A program made the position numbers and the translations under genes. This document shows positions 53,187 through 61,391 of a DNA stretch of 64,000 nt, one piece after another (positions within the stretch are counted from its first letter, which is position 1; each line of letters starts with the position of its first letter). The stretch spans positions 2,418,001 to 2,482,000 of the forward strand of contig NZ_CP110136.1 in NCBI RefSeq assembly GCF_025979705.1, given 5' to 3'. The stretch is from Hymenobacter sp. YIM 151858-1. GTDB lineage: Bacteria; Bacteroidota; Bacteroidia; Cytophagales; Hymenobacteraceae. A model generated the notes under the pieces. That model saw only the letters and a list, made by a program, of their open reading frames with translations. It was not told where the DNA came from and searched no databases.

Positions 53187-53194
53187 CAAAGATA
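53187..53194 (-). promoter_or_regulatory. -7 box for the small lipoprotein gene, within a palindrome
   Basis: caaagata on the plus strand is TATCTTTG on the minus strand, an exact TAnnTTTG match 20 bases before the GTG at 53167. It is part of an inverted repeat aacaaag...ctttgtt (53185-53206) between the lipoprotein gene and the divergent adenine deaminase gene, so a regulator could bind there. Confidence 0.55.
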
Positions 53195-53255
53195 ACCTTC
53201 TTTGTTGGGTGGCTCGGCCACTCTTTGTCCTGCAAGTTGTTTCTGCTTTTTGCCT

Positions 53256-54929
53256 ATGTCCGCTGATTTTGCGCTGCGCGCCAACGTTGTCGATATCCAT
53301 AACAAAACCACCCGCCCAGGCACCATTCGGGTGGCCGGCGGCCGCATCGAGCGGATTGAGCACGATACCCCCGGCACCGCGCCCGACCCGGCCCTGCCCT
53401 ATGCCCTGCCCGGCTTCGTGGATGCGCACGTGCACGTAGAAAGCTCCTTGCTGGTGCCCGCCGAGTTTGCCCGCCTGGCGGTGGTGCACGGCACGGTGGC
53501 CACCGTGTCCGATCCGCACGAAATTGGCAACGTGCTGGGCGTGGCCGGCGTGGAGTTTATGCTCGATAACGCCCGCCAGTCGCCGTTTCACTTCTGCTTC
53601 GGGGCGCCCTCGTGCGTGCCGGCTACCGCGTTCGAAACGGCCGGGGCTGTCATCACCGCCGACGACATCGAAGCGCTGTTTCAGCGGCCCGAAATCGGCT
53701 ACCTGGCCGAAATGATGAACTGGCCCGGCGTGCTGCACCACGATGCCGACGTGATGCGCAAAATTGCCCTGGCCCAGCAGTACGGCCGCCCCGTAGATGG
53801 CCACGCCCCCGGCCTGCGCGGCGACGACGCCCGCCGCTACGCCGCCGCCGGCATGAGCACCGACCACGAGTGCTTTACGGCCGAAGAGGCCTTGGATAAG
53901 CTGGCGTGCGGCATGCACATTCTGATTCGGGAAGGTTCGGCGGCCCGCAACTTCGATGCGCTGGTGGATTTGCTGCACGAGCATTCGGCCCGCATCATGT
54001 TCTGCTCCGACGACAAGCACCCCGACTCCCTGGTGCTCAACCACATCGACGAGCTGGTGCGCCGCGCCGTGGCCCGCGGCATCGAGGTATGGAAGGTGCT
54101 GCAGGCCGCTTGCCTGAACCCCGTGCAGCACTACCGCCTCACCGACCTAGGTCAGCTGCGCGAAGGCGACGCGGCCGACTTTATCGTGGTGGATAACCTG
54201 CAGGATTTCCGCGTTCAGCAAACTTACCTGCGCGGCGCGCTGGTGGCCGAACAGGGCCGCGCGCTTTTGCCGCCCGGCCGCAACGGCGCGCCCAACAACT
54301 TTGTGGCCCGCCCCGTGCAGCCCGCCGATTTTGCCCTAGGTGCCCCCGATGCCACGGCCGCCGGGGCAGCCCGGGTGCGGGCCATCCGGTGCTACGACGG
54401 GCAGCTGATTACCGCCGCCGACCCCGCCAGCGTGCCCGTGCTAGCCGGCCTGCTCGTGCCCGATGTTGCCAACGATGTGCTGAAGCTGACGGTAGTAAAC
54501 CGCTACCAGCCCGATGCCCGGCCCGCCGTGGCGTTCATCCGCGGGTTTGGCTTGCAGCGCGGCGCCCTGGCCAGCAGCGTCGGCCACGATTCGCACAACA
54601 TCACGGCCGTGGGCTGCTCCGACGAGGCCCTGGCCCGCGCCGTGAACCTGGTAATCGAGGCCAAAGGCGGCCTGGCTGCCGTGGGCGACAACGGCGAGGA
54701 GTTGCTGCTGCCGCTGCCCGTGGCCGGGCTGATGTCGGATGGCGAAGGGTACGCCGTGGCCGAGGCCTATACCGCCGTCGACCAATTGGCCAAGCACCTT
54801 GGCAGCCCGCTGCGCGCCCCGTTCATGACGTTGTCGTTCATGGCCCTGCTGGTAATTCCGGCTCTGAAGTTGAGCGACAAAGGTTTGTTCGACGGCGAGA
54901 AGTTCGAATTTGTACCCGTGCTGATGTAG
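53256..54929 (+). CDS. ade: Adenine deaminase
   Basis: A 557-residue amidohydrolase converting adenine to hypoxanthine. Metal-ligand motifs: PGFVDAHVHVESS (about 57-69), VSDPHEIGNVLG, VDGHAPGLRG, STDHECFT and FCSDDKHPDSLV. The C-terminal domain has SVGHDSHNITAVG and MSDGEGYAVAEAY, typical of the family. The ATG at 53256 (MSADFALRANVV) is chosen; an upstream reading crosses the promoter region. It is followed by a long palindromic terminator. Confidence 0.95.
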   Translation: MSADFALRANVVDIHNKTTRPGTIRVAGGRIERIEHDTPGTAPDPALPYALPGFVDAHVHVESSLLVPAEFARLAVVHGTVATVSDPHEIGNVLGVAGVEFMLDNARQSPFHFCFGAPSCVPATAFETAGAVITADDIEALFQRPEIGYLAEMMNWPGVLHHDADVMRKIALAQQYGRPVDGHAPGLRGDDARRYAAAGMSTDHECFTAEEALDKLACGMHILIREGSAARNFDALVDLLHEHSARIMFCSDDKHPDSLVLNHIDELVRRAVARGIEVWKVLQAACLNPVQHYRLTDLGQLREGDAADFIVVDNLQDFRVQQTYLRGALVAEQGRALLPPGRNGAPNNFVARPVQPADFALGAPDATAAGAARVRAIRCYDGQLITAADPASVPVLAGLLVPDVANDVLKLTVVNRYQPDARPAVAFIRGFGLQRGALASSVGHDSHNITAVGCSDEALARAVNLVIEAKGGLAAVGDNGEELLLPLPVAGLMSDGEGYAVAEAYTAVDQLAKHLGSPLRAPFMTLSFMALLVIPALKLSDKGLFDGEKFEFVPVLM

Positions 54930-54950
54930 CGCTTTGCTGCGCCGCCGCAA

Positions 54951-54996
54951 CAACAGAAAGGCCGCCGGAACAGCTGTTCCGGCGGCCTTTCTGTTG
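54951..54996. terminator. Perfect 46-base palindromic terminator between convergent genes
   Basis: caacagaaaggccgccggaa and its exact reverse complement form a perfect 23 + 23 base palindrome without loop, about 20 bases after the adenine deaminase stop and about 25 before the response regulator stop, with T and A runs on each side. It can end transcription in both directions. Confidence 0.9.
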
Positions 54997-55019
54997 AAAA
55001 AACAAAAGCTCGATAAAGC

Positions 55020-55436
55020 TTAGTTCACCATCTCGAAGCGCTTCTCCAGCAGCATGCGCATCTTCTCTTCGGTGAGCGGCTTGGCCAGGTACTCTACGCC
55101 TTCGTACTGCGCCACCCGCGAGGTATCGGCCGAGTGCATGGAGGTGGTTAGCACCGCCATTACGGTTTTTTCGCGCACTTCGGCGGGCAACTGGCTGTAC
55201 TGGTTCAGGAACTCGAAGCCGTCCATGCCGGGCATTTTCAGGTCCACGAAAACCAGCTCCGGCTTTGCCTCGCCGGCTGCCGCGCCTTTGCCCCAGAGTT
55301 GGCTGAAAGCTTGCTCGGCGTTGGTAAACAACAAAATGTTCTCGGCCAGATCGAGCCGCTGCAACAGCCGGTTGTTCAGAAAACTGGTGGTTTCGTTATC
55401 ATCGATAAGCACCACCTGATTGAGCTTGCGTGACAT
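55020..55436 (-). CDS. Single-domain response regulator
   Basis: A 138-residue receiver-only protein. Conserved residues: Asp12-Asp13 in VVLIDDNETTS, phosphoacceptor Asp65 in LVFVDLKMPGMDG, Thr in AVLTTSM, and Lys in YLAKPLTEEK. It has no output domain, so it probably passes phosphate or binds partners. The frame is open upstream into the next gene's antisense, but the start is clear at the ATG at 55436. No histidine kinase is nearby. Confidence 0.92.
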   Translation of the reverse strand: MSRKLNQVVLIDDNETTSFLNNRLLQRLDLAENILLFTNAEQAFSQLWGKGAAAGEAKPELVFVDLKMPGMDGFEFLNQYSQLPAEVREKTVMAVLTTSMHSADTSRVAQYEGVEYLAKPLTEEKMRMLLEKRFEMVN

Positions 55437-55507
55437 TGCGTAGGCCTGAAATAGTTGGAACAATAACCGGCCACGCCTTGCAGTCGGGTATGCTAAAGAT
55501 ACTGAAA

Positions 55508-56488
55508 TTAATCGAGCCAGCCTTGCTCGCGCATCCAGTCGTCGTTGTAAATCTTGCCTAGGTAACGCGTGCCGTGGTCGGGCAGCACAATCACCATCGT
55601 GTCTTCGGGCTTCAGGTTTTCCTTGGCGTACTCGAGGGCACCGTGCACGGCCGAGCCGCACGACCAACCCACGAACAGGCCTTCTTCCTTGGCCAGGCGG
55701 CGCGTCATCACGGCGGCTTCTTTATCGCCTACCTTGATGAACAGGTCGATCAGGTCGAAGTCCACGTTTTTGGGCAGAATGTCTTCGCCGATGCCTTCCG
55801 TTTTGTAGGCGTAAATCTCGTTTTCGTCGAAAATGCCCGTTTCCTTGTACTTCTTGAACACCGAGCCGTAGGTATCGAGGCCGATGCTCACGAGGTTGGG
55901 GTTCTGCTCTTTCAGGTACTTGGTAGTACCGCACATGGTGCCGCCCGTGCCCACGCCGCAGGCGTAGTGCGTGATTTTGCCCTCGGTTTGGGCCCACAGC
56001 TCGGGCCCGGTGGTTTCGTAGTGCGCGGCCGAGTTCGAGAGGTTGTCGTACTGGTTCGGGTAGAACGAGTTCGGGATTTCGGCGTTCAGCTTGCGGGCTA
56101 CCGAGTAGTACGAGCGGGGGTCGTCGGGGGCCACGTTGGTGGGGCACACGATTACCTCGGCGCCTACGGCCTTCAGGATGTCCTGCTTTTCCTTGCTTTG
56201 CTTGTCCGACATCGTGAAGATGCACTTGTAGCCCTTGGCAATGGCGGCCAGCGCCAGGCCCATGCCGGTATTGCCCGAAGTGCCCTCGATGATGGTGCCG
56301 CCGGGTTTCAGCAGGCCCGCTTTCTCGGCATCCTCGATCATGCGCAGGGCCATGCGGTCCTTCACCGAGTTGCCCGGGTTGAAGTACTCAACCTTAGCCA
56401 GGATGGTACCGGGAATGCCTTCGGTTACTTTATTTAGCTTCACCAAGGGCGTGTTGCCGATGGCTTCAACGATGTTATTTAGGTACAT
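55508..56488 (-). CDS. Cysteine synthase / cystathionine beta-synthase-type PLP enzyme
   Basis: A 326-residue enzyme of the cysteine synthase family. PLP Lys in NPGNSVKDRMALRM (about residue 43), phosphate loop EGTSGNTGMGLAL, GVGTGGTMCGTTKYLK, and the end VIVLPDHGTRYLGK. It lacks the CBS regulatory domain but resembles the catalytic core of cystathionine beta-synthase as much as CysK, so either beta-replacement activity is possible. The ATG at 56488 follows a TACCTTTG promoter box. Confidence 0.92.
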   Translation of the reverse strand: MYLNNIVEAIGNTPLVKLNKVTEGIPGTILAKVEYFNPGNSVKDRMALRMIEDAEKAGLLKPGGTIIEGTSGNTGMGLALAAIAKGYKCIFTMSDKQSKEKQDILKAVGAEVIVCPTNVAPDDPRSYYSVARKLNAEIPNSFYPNQYDNLSNSAAHYETTGPELWAQTEGKITHYACGVGTGGTMCGTTKYLKEQNPNLVSIGLDTYGSVFKKYKETGIFDENEIYAYKTEGIGEDILPKNVDFDLIDLFIKVGDKEAAVMTRRLAKEEGLFVGWSCGSAVHGALEYAKENLKPEDTMVIVLPDHGTRYLGKIYNDDWMREQGWLD

Positions 56489-56509
56489 GCGTGGGAGATT
56501 GGGAAAGCG

Positions 56510-56517
56510 CAAAGGTA
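56510..56517 (-). promoter_or_regulatory. -7 promoter box for the cysteine-synthase gene
   Basis: caaaggta on the plus strand is TACCTTTG on the minus strand, an exact TAnnTTTG match 21 bases upstream of the ATG at 56488. It shares the extended TACCTTTGCG form with sucD. Confidence 0.6.
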
Positions 56518-56763
56518 CGGTTTTGCCCTTGCAGCCGAACTATTGACAAGCAGCCCCGGCCATCGGGTTATCGCCTGCCAATCGGTTGCTAACAACGCCG
56601 CGCCGCCGTTCGTGCCCGCAGGCTGCAATTAGCGCCTCGCGGCTTTGCCTGGGGCATGCGTTGGGCCAGGGTTGCTCCCCGCCCAACCCACTCCCCTGCC
56701 CGTGCCTGCCGCAGCCCGCGCTACCTAGGGGCCGCCGCGCGCCCCGGCGGTCGGTTGCCAGCC

Positions 56764-56793
56764 TTGCCTCAGCCGCCGAAAAGGCTACCTTTG
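56764..56793 (+). promoter_or_regulatory. Bacteroidota promoter for sucD
   Basis: TTG at 56764-56766 and TACCTTTG at 56786-56793 are separated by 19 bases, the spacing expected for the Bacteroidota sigma-70 type promoter (-33 TTG and -7 TAnnTTTG). It lies 56 bases before the sucD ATG. This is the cleanest promoter in the window. Confidence 0.75.
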
Positions 56794-56849
56794 CGCACGG
56801 CTCGCCGTAGGCGGGTTTTTCCACTGATTTATCTTCACTCCATTCCCAC

Positions 56850-57743
56850 ATGAGCGTACTGGTCAATAAGGACTCGAAAGTGATTGTGCAGGGTTTCACG
56901 GGCTCCGAAGGCTCGTTCCATGCCCAGCAGATGATGGACTACGGCACCAACGTCGTGGGTGGCGTAACGCCCGGCAAAGGCGGCCAAACCCACCTCGGCA
57001 AGCCCGTATTCAACACCGTAGCCGACGCCGTACAAGCAACCGGCGCCGACACGACCATCATTTTCGTGCCCCCGGCATTTGCCGCCGACGCCATCATGGA
57101 GGCTGCCGACGCTGGCATTAAAGTTATCGTAACCATCACCGAAGGCATCCCGACCAAGGACATGATTGCGGTGAAGGAGTACCTGAAAAACCGCGAGGGC
57201 CTGCGCATGATCGGCCCGAACTGCCCCGGCGTAATGACCGCCGGCGAGTGCAAAGTGGGCATCATGCCCGGCTTTATCTTCTCGAAAGGCCGCGTAGGTA
57301 TCGTGTCGAAATCGGGCACCCTGACCTACGAAGCCGTTGACCAGCTGACCAAAGCCGGCCTGGGCCAAACCACGGCCATCGGCATCGGCGGCGACCCCAT
57401 CATCGGCACCACCACCAAGGAAGCCGTTGAGCTGCTCATGAACGACCCCGAAACCGAGGGCATCGTAATGATCGGCGAAATCGGCGGCGGCATGGAAGCC
57501 GAAGCGGCTCGCTGGATTAAAGAAACCGGCAACAAAAAGCCCGTGGTAGGCTTTATAGCCGGCCAAACCGCACCTCCCGGCCGCCGCATGGGCCACGCTG
57601 GTGCCATCGTCGGCGGCGCCGACGACACGGCTGCTGCTAAAATGGCCATCATGCGCGAGTGCGGCATCCACGTAGTAGACTCGCCCGCCGAAATCGGCGA
57701 AACGATGCTGCGCGTGCTGCAAGGCGACAAGGTAACGGCGTAA
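56850..57743 (+). CDS. sucD: Succinyl-CoA ligase, alpha subunit
   Basis: A 297-residue subunit of succinyl-CoA synthetase (TCA cycle). The N-terminal CoA-binding domain has [20 protein letters not shown] and [10 protein letters not shown]; the C-terminal ligase domain has GIGGDPIIG and the phosphohistidine loop [12 protein letters not shown]. The beta subunit sucC is not in the window. A good promoter at 56764 and a strong terminator at 57759 make this a single-gene unit. Confidence 0.96.
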   Translation: MSVLVNKDSKVIVQGFTGSEGSFHAQQMMDYGTNVVGGVTPGKGGQTHLGKPVFNTVADAVQATGADTTIIFVPPAFAADAIMEAADAGIKVIVTITEGIPTKDMIAVKEYLKNREGLRMIGPNCPGVMTAGECKVGIMPGFIFSKGRVGIVSKSGTLTYEAVDQLTKAGLGQTTAIGIGGDPIIGTTTKEAVELLMNDPETEGIVMIGEIGGGMEAEAARWIKETGNKKPVVGFIAGQTAPPGRRMGHAGAIVGGADDTAAAKMAIMRECGIHVVDSPAEIGETMLRVLQGDKVTA

Positions 57744-57758
57744 TTGCCCTAGGTTCTG

Positions 57759-57802
57759 AAAACAAAAAGCCCCGGCCTATACAGGTCGGGGCTTTTTGTT
57801 TT
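57759..57802. terminator. Terminator between sucD and the CdiI-like gene
   Basis: A 16-base stem (aaaacaaaaagccccg with cggggctttttgtttt) around a short loop, with T/A runs on both sides. It lies 15 bases after the sucD stop and six bases before the end of the convergent gene, and serves both. Confidence 0.88.
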
Positions 57803-57807
57803 TGGTC

Positions 57808-58218
57808 TCAGCCTAGTTGTTTACCTACTCGCAAAAACTTAGTTGTGTCAATAGCTAGCTCCACTAGTAAATCAGAATTCTGGCTGACTAGCTTGCATAG
57901 TACCGACCATTGACTCTGATTCCTAAACCAATACTGCTCATCTATCTTCAGAACGGTTTCCAGCAGATTGCCAGGGCCATAGTCTGTTTCAACAGCGACG
58001 TCCTGCTCTAGTAGTTCTAAAACCAGCGGCACCAGATAAGGGAGGCTTATTCCTTGCCTGATAAGGAGGCGGAGGTCTTCGGCACGTAGTTGCTCTAAGG
58101 GCATTTTGCGTAGCGCAACAACCCTATTAGTTAGATTACTTCCGCAAGACGAAGCGCCCCAAACCTCCTTTTCTAAGTTATCAAGAGACTTATTGCGCCA
58201 ATTGCGCTCCAGCTTCAT
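57808..58218 (-). CDS. CdiI-like contact-dependent inhibition immunity protein, orphan
   Basis: A 136-residue protein resembling CDI immunity proteins: MKLERNWRNKSLDNLEKEVW at the start, then ALRKMPLEQLRAEDLRLLIR and SLPYLVPLVLELLEQD, PGNLLETVLKIDEQYW. These proteins block a toxin delivered by neighbouring bacteria. No CdiA, CdiB or polymorphic toxin gene is near. Base composition is clearly more AT-rich than neighbours (many A- and T-ending codons), suggesting acquisition. As an orphan it may protect against foreign toxins. Confidence 0.82.
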   Translation of the reverse strand: MKLERNWRNKSLDNLEKEVWGASSCGSNLTNRVVALRKMPLEQLRAEDLRLLIRQGISLPYLVPLVLELLEQDVAVETDYGPGNLLETVLKIDEQYWFRNQSQWSVLCKLVSQNSDLLVELAIDTTKFLRVGKQLG

Positions 58219-58245
58219 AAAAGTGCGTCTGCGAGCTTTAAGAAC

Positions 58246-58989
58246 TTAATCCCCTCGTCCGTCTCCGCCCACGTTGATAATCAGCCCGAGGCTGAACACC
58301 GAATTACCAGCCGTGAGGTACTTGCGGTTTTTCAGGCCGAAGTTCCAGCCGCTCATGGTCTGAAACTTGAGCGGGCCGACGAGGCCGATGCGGGTGTAGG
58401 TAACAGGCTCGAAGAAAATGTTGTCCTCGCCGGGAATGAGCTGCCCGTTCAGGCGCAGCTCGGGGGTGTTCATGTAGCTCAGGCGCAGGGCGGCCCCGTA
58501 CCGGAACGGCCACGTGCGACCTAGGAACTCGAACTCCTCGCGGTCTTTCTTGGTGTAGTTCACCTGCGCGAAGTACTTCTCAAGCCGGGCTTCCACGGTT
58601 TCTGTTACTTCGCCGGCGCGGGTACGCTCGGTGCGCTTGCCTTTGCCGTAGCCGGCGCCTGCGTACACCTCCAGAATGCGGCTTTTATCAGCCCCGAAGC
58701 GGGTGTAGTAGCCCGCGCCCACTTCGCCAAAATCCTGGTCGTAAACTTTGCGCTTGCCGTTGGTGTGCAGAAACGAGCCCGAGGCGATGATGCCCACGTG
58801 CTCACCGGCCGCATAGGCGCCTTGGGCCGTAACGTTGGCTTTCCAGTTGGTATGCAAGCCCCCGCTGAACTCGCCCTTTTGCGTGAGCATAGGCGCGGCG
58901 GCGGGCGGCGGAAAATAAACAGAGGCACAGCTACTCAGCAGCGGCAGGCCCAACAGCAACAGTCGACGTACGGCCACAGCAAAAGGCAT
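58246..58989 (-). CDS. Lipoprotein with outer-membrane-barrel-like body
   Basis: A 247-residue lipoprotein (LLLLGLPLLSSCASV; Cys about residue 21). The body is strand-rich with glycine turns: NVTAQGAYAAGEHVGIIASG, GAGYYTRFGADKSRILEVYA, FRYGAALRLSYMN and the ending VFSLGLIINVGG. This looks like a small beta barrel or beta-sandwich in the outer membrane. The gene at 60382-61242 has a similar plan. The genes' shared role is unknown. Confidence 0.72.
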   Translation of the reverse strand: MPFAVAVRRLLLLGLPLLSSCASVYFPPPAAAPMLTQKGEFSGGLHTNWKANVTAQGAYAAGEHVGIIASGSFLHTNGKRKVYDQDFGEVGAGYYTRFGADKSRILEVYAGAGYGKGKRTERTRAGEVTETVEARLEKYFAQVNYTKKDREEFEFLGRTWPFRYGAALRLSYMNTPELRLNGQLIPGEDNIFFEPVTYTRIGLVGPLKFQTMSGWNFGLKNRKYLTAGNSVFSLGLIINVGGDGRGD

Positions 58990-59183
58990 TGGTTTGGGCT
59001 AGCACAACGTAGCAAAGGCGGTTTCGTTGTGCAGCAGCGCACAAATTTGGCCAGGGCAAGCGCTGGCCCGGCCTCCGCAAAAGTAAAAGTAAGCCCGGCA
59101 CTGCCGCCCGGCCCCGGCTTGGCGCTAACTTACGGCCGAGCTGCCACGCAGCTGTGCATTGCTACACCGCCGCTATCCTTCGT

Positions 59184-60260
59184 ATGAACTCGTCGTTTAC
59201 GCCTGCTTCCGCGGGGCGCTGCCTGCTGGGCGCGCTCGTGTTGCTGCTGGGCTGCCAAAAAGACCCCGTTATTGAAATAAAAGAGGTGCCCGAGCGCCGG
59301 AGCTGGACGGAAGTACGCAACCTGCGCGGGCTCGAACGCACCATCCTGAACATGGCCGGCGACGGGCGCCAGCTGTTGCTGCAGCAGCCGTTTTACTTTA
59401 CCAAGCTGCGCAGCCAGGGGCCCGGCGGCGCCACGGTACACGCCGCGGGCCTGCCCTCCGATGTGGGCGTGCGCCTGGCGCTGGCGCCGGCGTTTTTTGC
59501 CTACCCCGCCCACGACTCGCTGCTGGTGGTGGCCACCACGGCGGCCCCGCTCAACCCGGCCGGTTTTGTGCGCCTGCGCCGGCTCGATGCCACGGCCGTG
59601 CGCTTTGCCACGCGCTACATCACCCCGTTCAAAACCACGGCCATCAGCAGCGCCAACCAAGTGCTCATTGCCTACGACAACAACGACCCGGCGCGGCCCA
59701 TTACCTTCGTGCTGGCCACCGTCAGTCCGGCCACCAGCGTGGTGCAGCGGGCGCAGGTGGTGCGCATCCCCGTCGATCGGAGCGCGGGCCTGCCTTACGT
59801 GCGCCATTTGGCTGCCCTCGACGATTATTTCGTGGCCGACCTAGGCGACGGCGGCCTCTACCGCATCGGGGCCGACGGGCAGTTCCGGCGGGTGTGGGGC
59901 CCCTCGCCGCTTACCGACGCGTTTTACACCTACGGCGGCACGGCCTATGCCCACGCCGAATGGGGGCGCCTGCTTACCTCCGCCGATAAAGGCCTTACCT
60001 GGCGGGAATACACCGGCGTGCCGGCCATTTTCGATCAGTCGCGCTTTTACTTTGTGGGCGACAGTCTGGTGGGCAGCCAATTCGACCAGCTGTACACGCT
60101 GCACTGGCAAGGGCCGAACTACCGCATCCGCCCCCTGAAGGCCGATGGGCTTGAGCGCGCCAGCGTTACGGGCATGGCCGTGCTGCGCGATTCGGTGTAC
60201 GTGGCCACCACCACCGGCTTGTTTGCCCGGCCCTTGGCCCAATTCTTCGAGAAGAAGTAA
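59184..60260 (+). CDS. Lipoprotein with repeated beta-strand (propeller-like) body
   Basis: A 358-residue lipoprotein starting at the ATG at 59184. Signal with lipobox LVLLLGCQKDP (Cys about residue 24). The rest has repeated units with aromatic/hydrophobic strands and GxxG turns: YVRHLAALDDYFVADLGDGG, then AHAEWGRLLTSADKGLTWRE, which is BNR-repeat-like, and YVATTTGLFARPL. A beta-propeller is plausible. The frame is open 30 bases further upstream but lacks a signal peptide there. No enzyme motif is recognised. Confidence 0.7.
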   Translation: MNSSFTPASAGRCLLGALVLLLGCQKDPVIEIKEVPERRSWTEVRNLRGLERTILNMAGDGRQLLLQQPFYFTKLRSQGPGGATVHAAGLPSDVGVRLALAPAFFAYPAHDSLLVVATTAAPLNPAGFVRLRRLDATAVRFATRYITPFKTTAISSANQVLIAYDNNDPARPITFVLATVSPATSVVQRAQVVRIPVDRSAGLPYVRHLAALDDYFVADLGDGGLYRIGADGQFRRVWGPSPLTDAFYTYGGTAYAHAEWGRLLTSADKGLTWREYTGVPAIFDQSRFYFVGDSLVGSQFDQLYTLHWQGPNYRIRPLKADGLERASVTGMAVLRDSVYVATTTGLFARPLAQFFEKK

Positions 60261-60381
60261 CCCCAGCCCTAGGTGCTGGCTCCCTCGTGGCATCGGGGCA
60301 CCCTAGGTAGCGTGGCCCGGGTTGGCAAGCGGAGCCTGGGTCGCCTGCTCCAACACATGCCCAGCGCGTATTCCTACAATG

Positions 60382-61242
60382 CTACGGCTTCCGAAAAAAG
60401 TAATGCGGCTGCAGCACCAAGCCAACATGGGCCTGCGCCCATTGCCCGTGGCGGCTGCGCTCGGTCTGGTACGGAATGCGGTAGCCCCCGTCGGCAGATT
60501 CGGCCTTGCCGGATTGGGGCTGCGCACCACCCAGGCCAACCTGCAGCCGCATAGCCGGCCAGCGCGTACACTGCGCACTGGCCTGCACCGAAAAGCTGTG
60601 CCAGTACGTGCGCGGCACGGCATACCCCGTAGGCCCTTGCCCGCTGGCAGCGCCCGAGGGCTGATAGTAAAAAGTGGTTGCCTCGAACTGCGCATAGCGC
60701 ACCCAGCTCAGGCGGTATGCGGCGCCTAGGTTAAACTGCACGGCTCCTTCGGAAACAGGCACCACAACGGCATAGGCCTGCGCGTAGTAGCGGCTGAAGC
60801 GCGCATCCACGCGCCGGTACTCATCGGCCTGCCCACCCGCCATCGAAAAGGATAAGTCGGGCACGAACTCCTGGTAGGCGCTTTCGCCTTGCCCGTAGCC
60901 GGCCAGCAGGCCCACGGTGTAAGCCTGCTTTAGCGTGATGTAGCTGCCGAGGCCGGCCTCCCATTGCTGCTGCCGGCGCTCGTTGTTGCGCCTAGGCCTG
61001 ATTTCGGCGGGCCCAAACAGGCTTTTGCTGGCAGTAGCCGTGAGCAGCAGGTGCGGCACGGGTATGCCGGTGGCCGAGGCGTAAGCCGATTGGTTCTGAT
61101 CGATGCCCGCTGTTATTTCTGCTTGCCGCGCCTGGGTTACCATCGGCACGGTTGGCTGCAGCGGGTAGTAAACCGATTGGTTGCAGGCGCTTAGCAGAGT
61201 CGTAACACCTAGGAAGACTAAAACTGCAGGTAGCGCACGCAT
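60382..61242 (-). CDS. Lipoprotein with outer-membrane-barrel-like body
   Basis: A 286-residue lipoprotein: MRALPAVLVFLGVTTLLSAC (lipobox LLSAC, Cys20). The body has strand-rich segments typical of outer-membrane proteins (GLGSYITLKQAYTVGLLAGY, QFNLGAAYRLSWVRYAQF, WAQAHVGLVLQPHYFF). It shares the short YYPLQPTVPMVTQ-type start with the gene at 58246 (YFPPPAAAPMLTQ), so the two may be distant relatives. Function unknown. Confidence 0.72.
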   Translation of the reverse strand: MRALPAVLVFLGVTTLLSACNQSVYYPLQPTVPMVTQARQAEITAGIDQNQSAYASATGIPVPHLLLTATASKSLFGPAEIRPRRNNERRQQQWEAGLGSYITLKQAYTVGLLAGYGQGESAYQEFVPDLSFSMAGGQADEYRRVDARFSRYYAQAYAVVVPVSEGAVQFNLGAAYRLSWVRYAQFEATTFYYQPSGAASGQGPTGYAVPRTYWHSFSVQASAQCTRWPAMRLQVGLGGAQPQSGKAESADGGYRIPYQTERSRHGQWAQAHVGLVLQPHYFFRKP

Positions 61243-61332
61243 CTGTTTCGGGATAGATAACTCGGGGTAATACCGCTCAATATAGGTAGGCCTGACTGGT
61301 ATAGGTGCCTAATTGGCCCACGGTAGAAAAAG

Positions 61333-61368
61333 AAACCGCCGCCCGATCTTTCGATCCGGCGGCGGTTT
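61333..61368 (-). terminator. Terminator after rny
   Basis: An 11-base stem (aaaccgccgcc with ggcggcggttt) around a 14-base loop, about 25 bases beyond the rny stop, with a T-run on the minus strand (from aaaaaga). Confidence 0.8.
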
Positions 61369-61391
61369 GGTTTAGCAGCGTTTCAGCTCGG

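Larger units (their letters stand above)
56489..56849. other. Divergent promoter region between cysteine-synthase and sucD genes
   Basis: A 361-base spacer without a convincing gene. It holds the -7 box of the minus-strand gene (56510-56517) and the -33/-7 pair for sucD (56764-56793). The middle is GC-rich, with one CCTAGG (56723); nothing else is identified. Confidence 0.55.
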
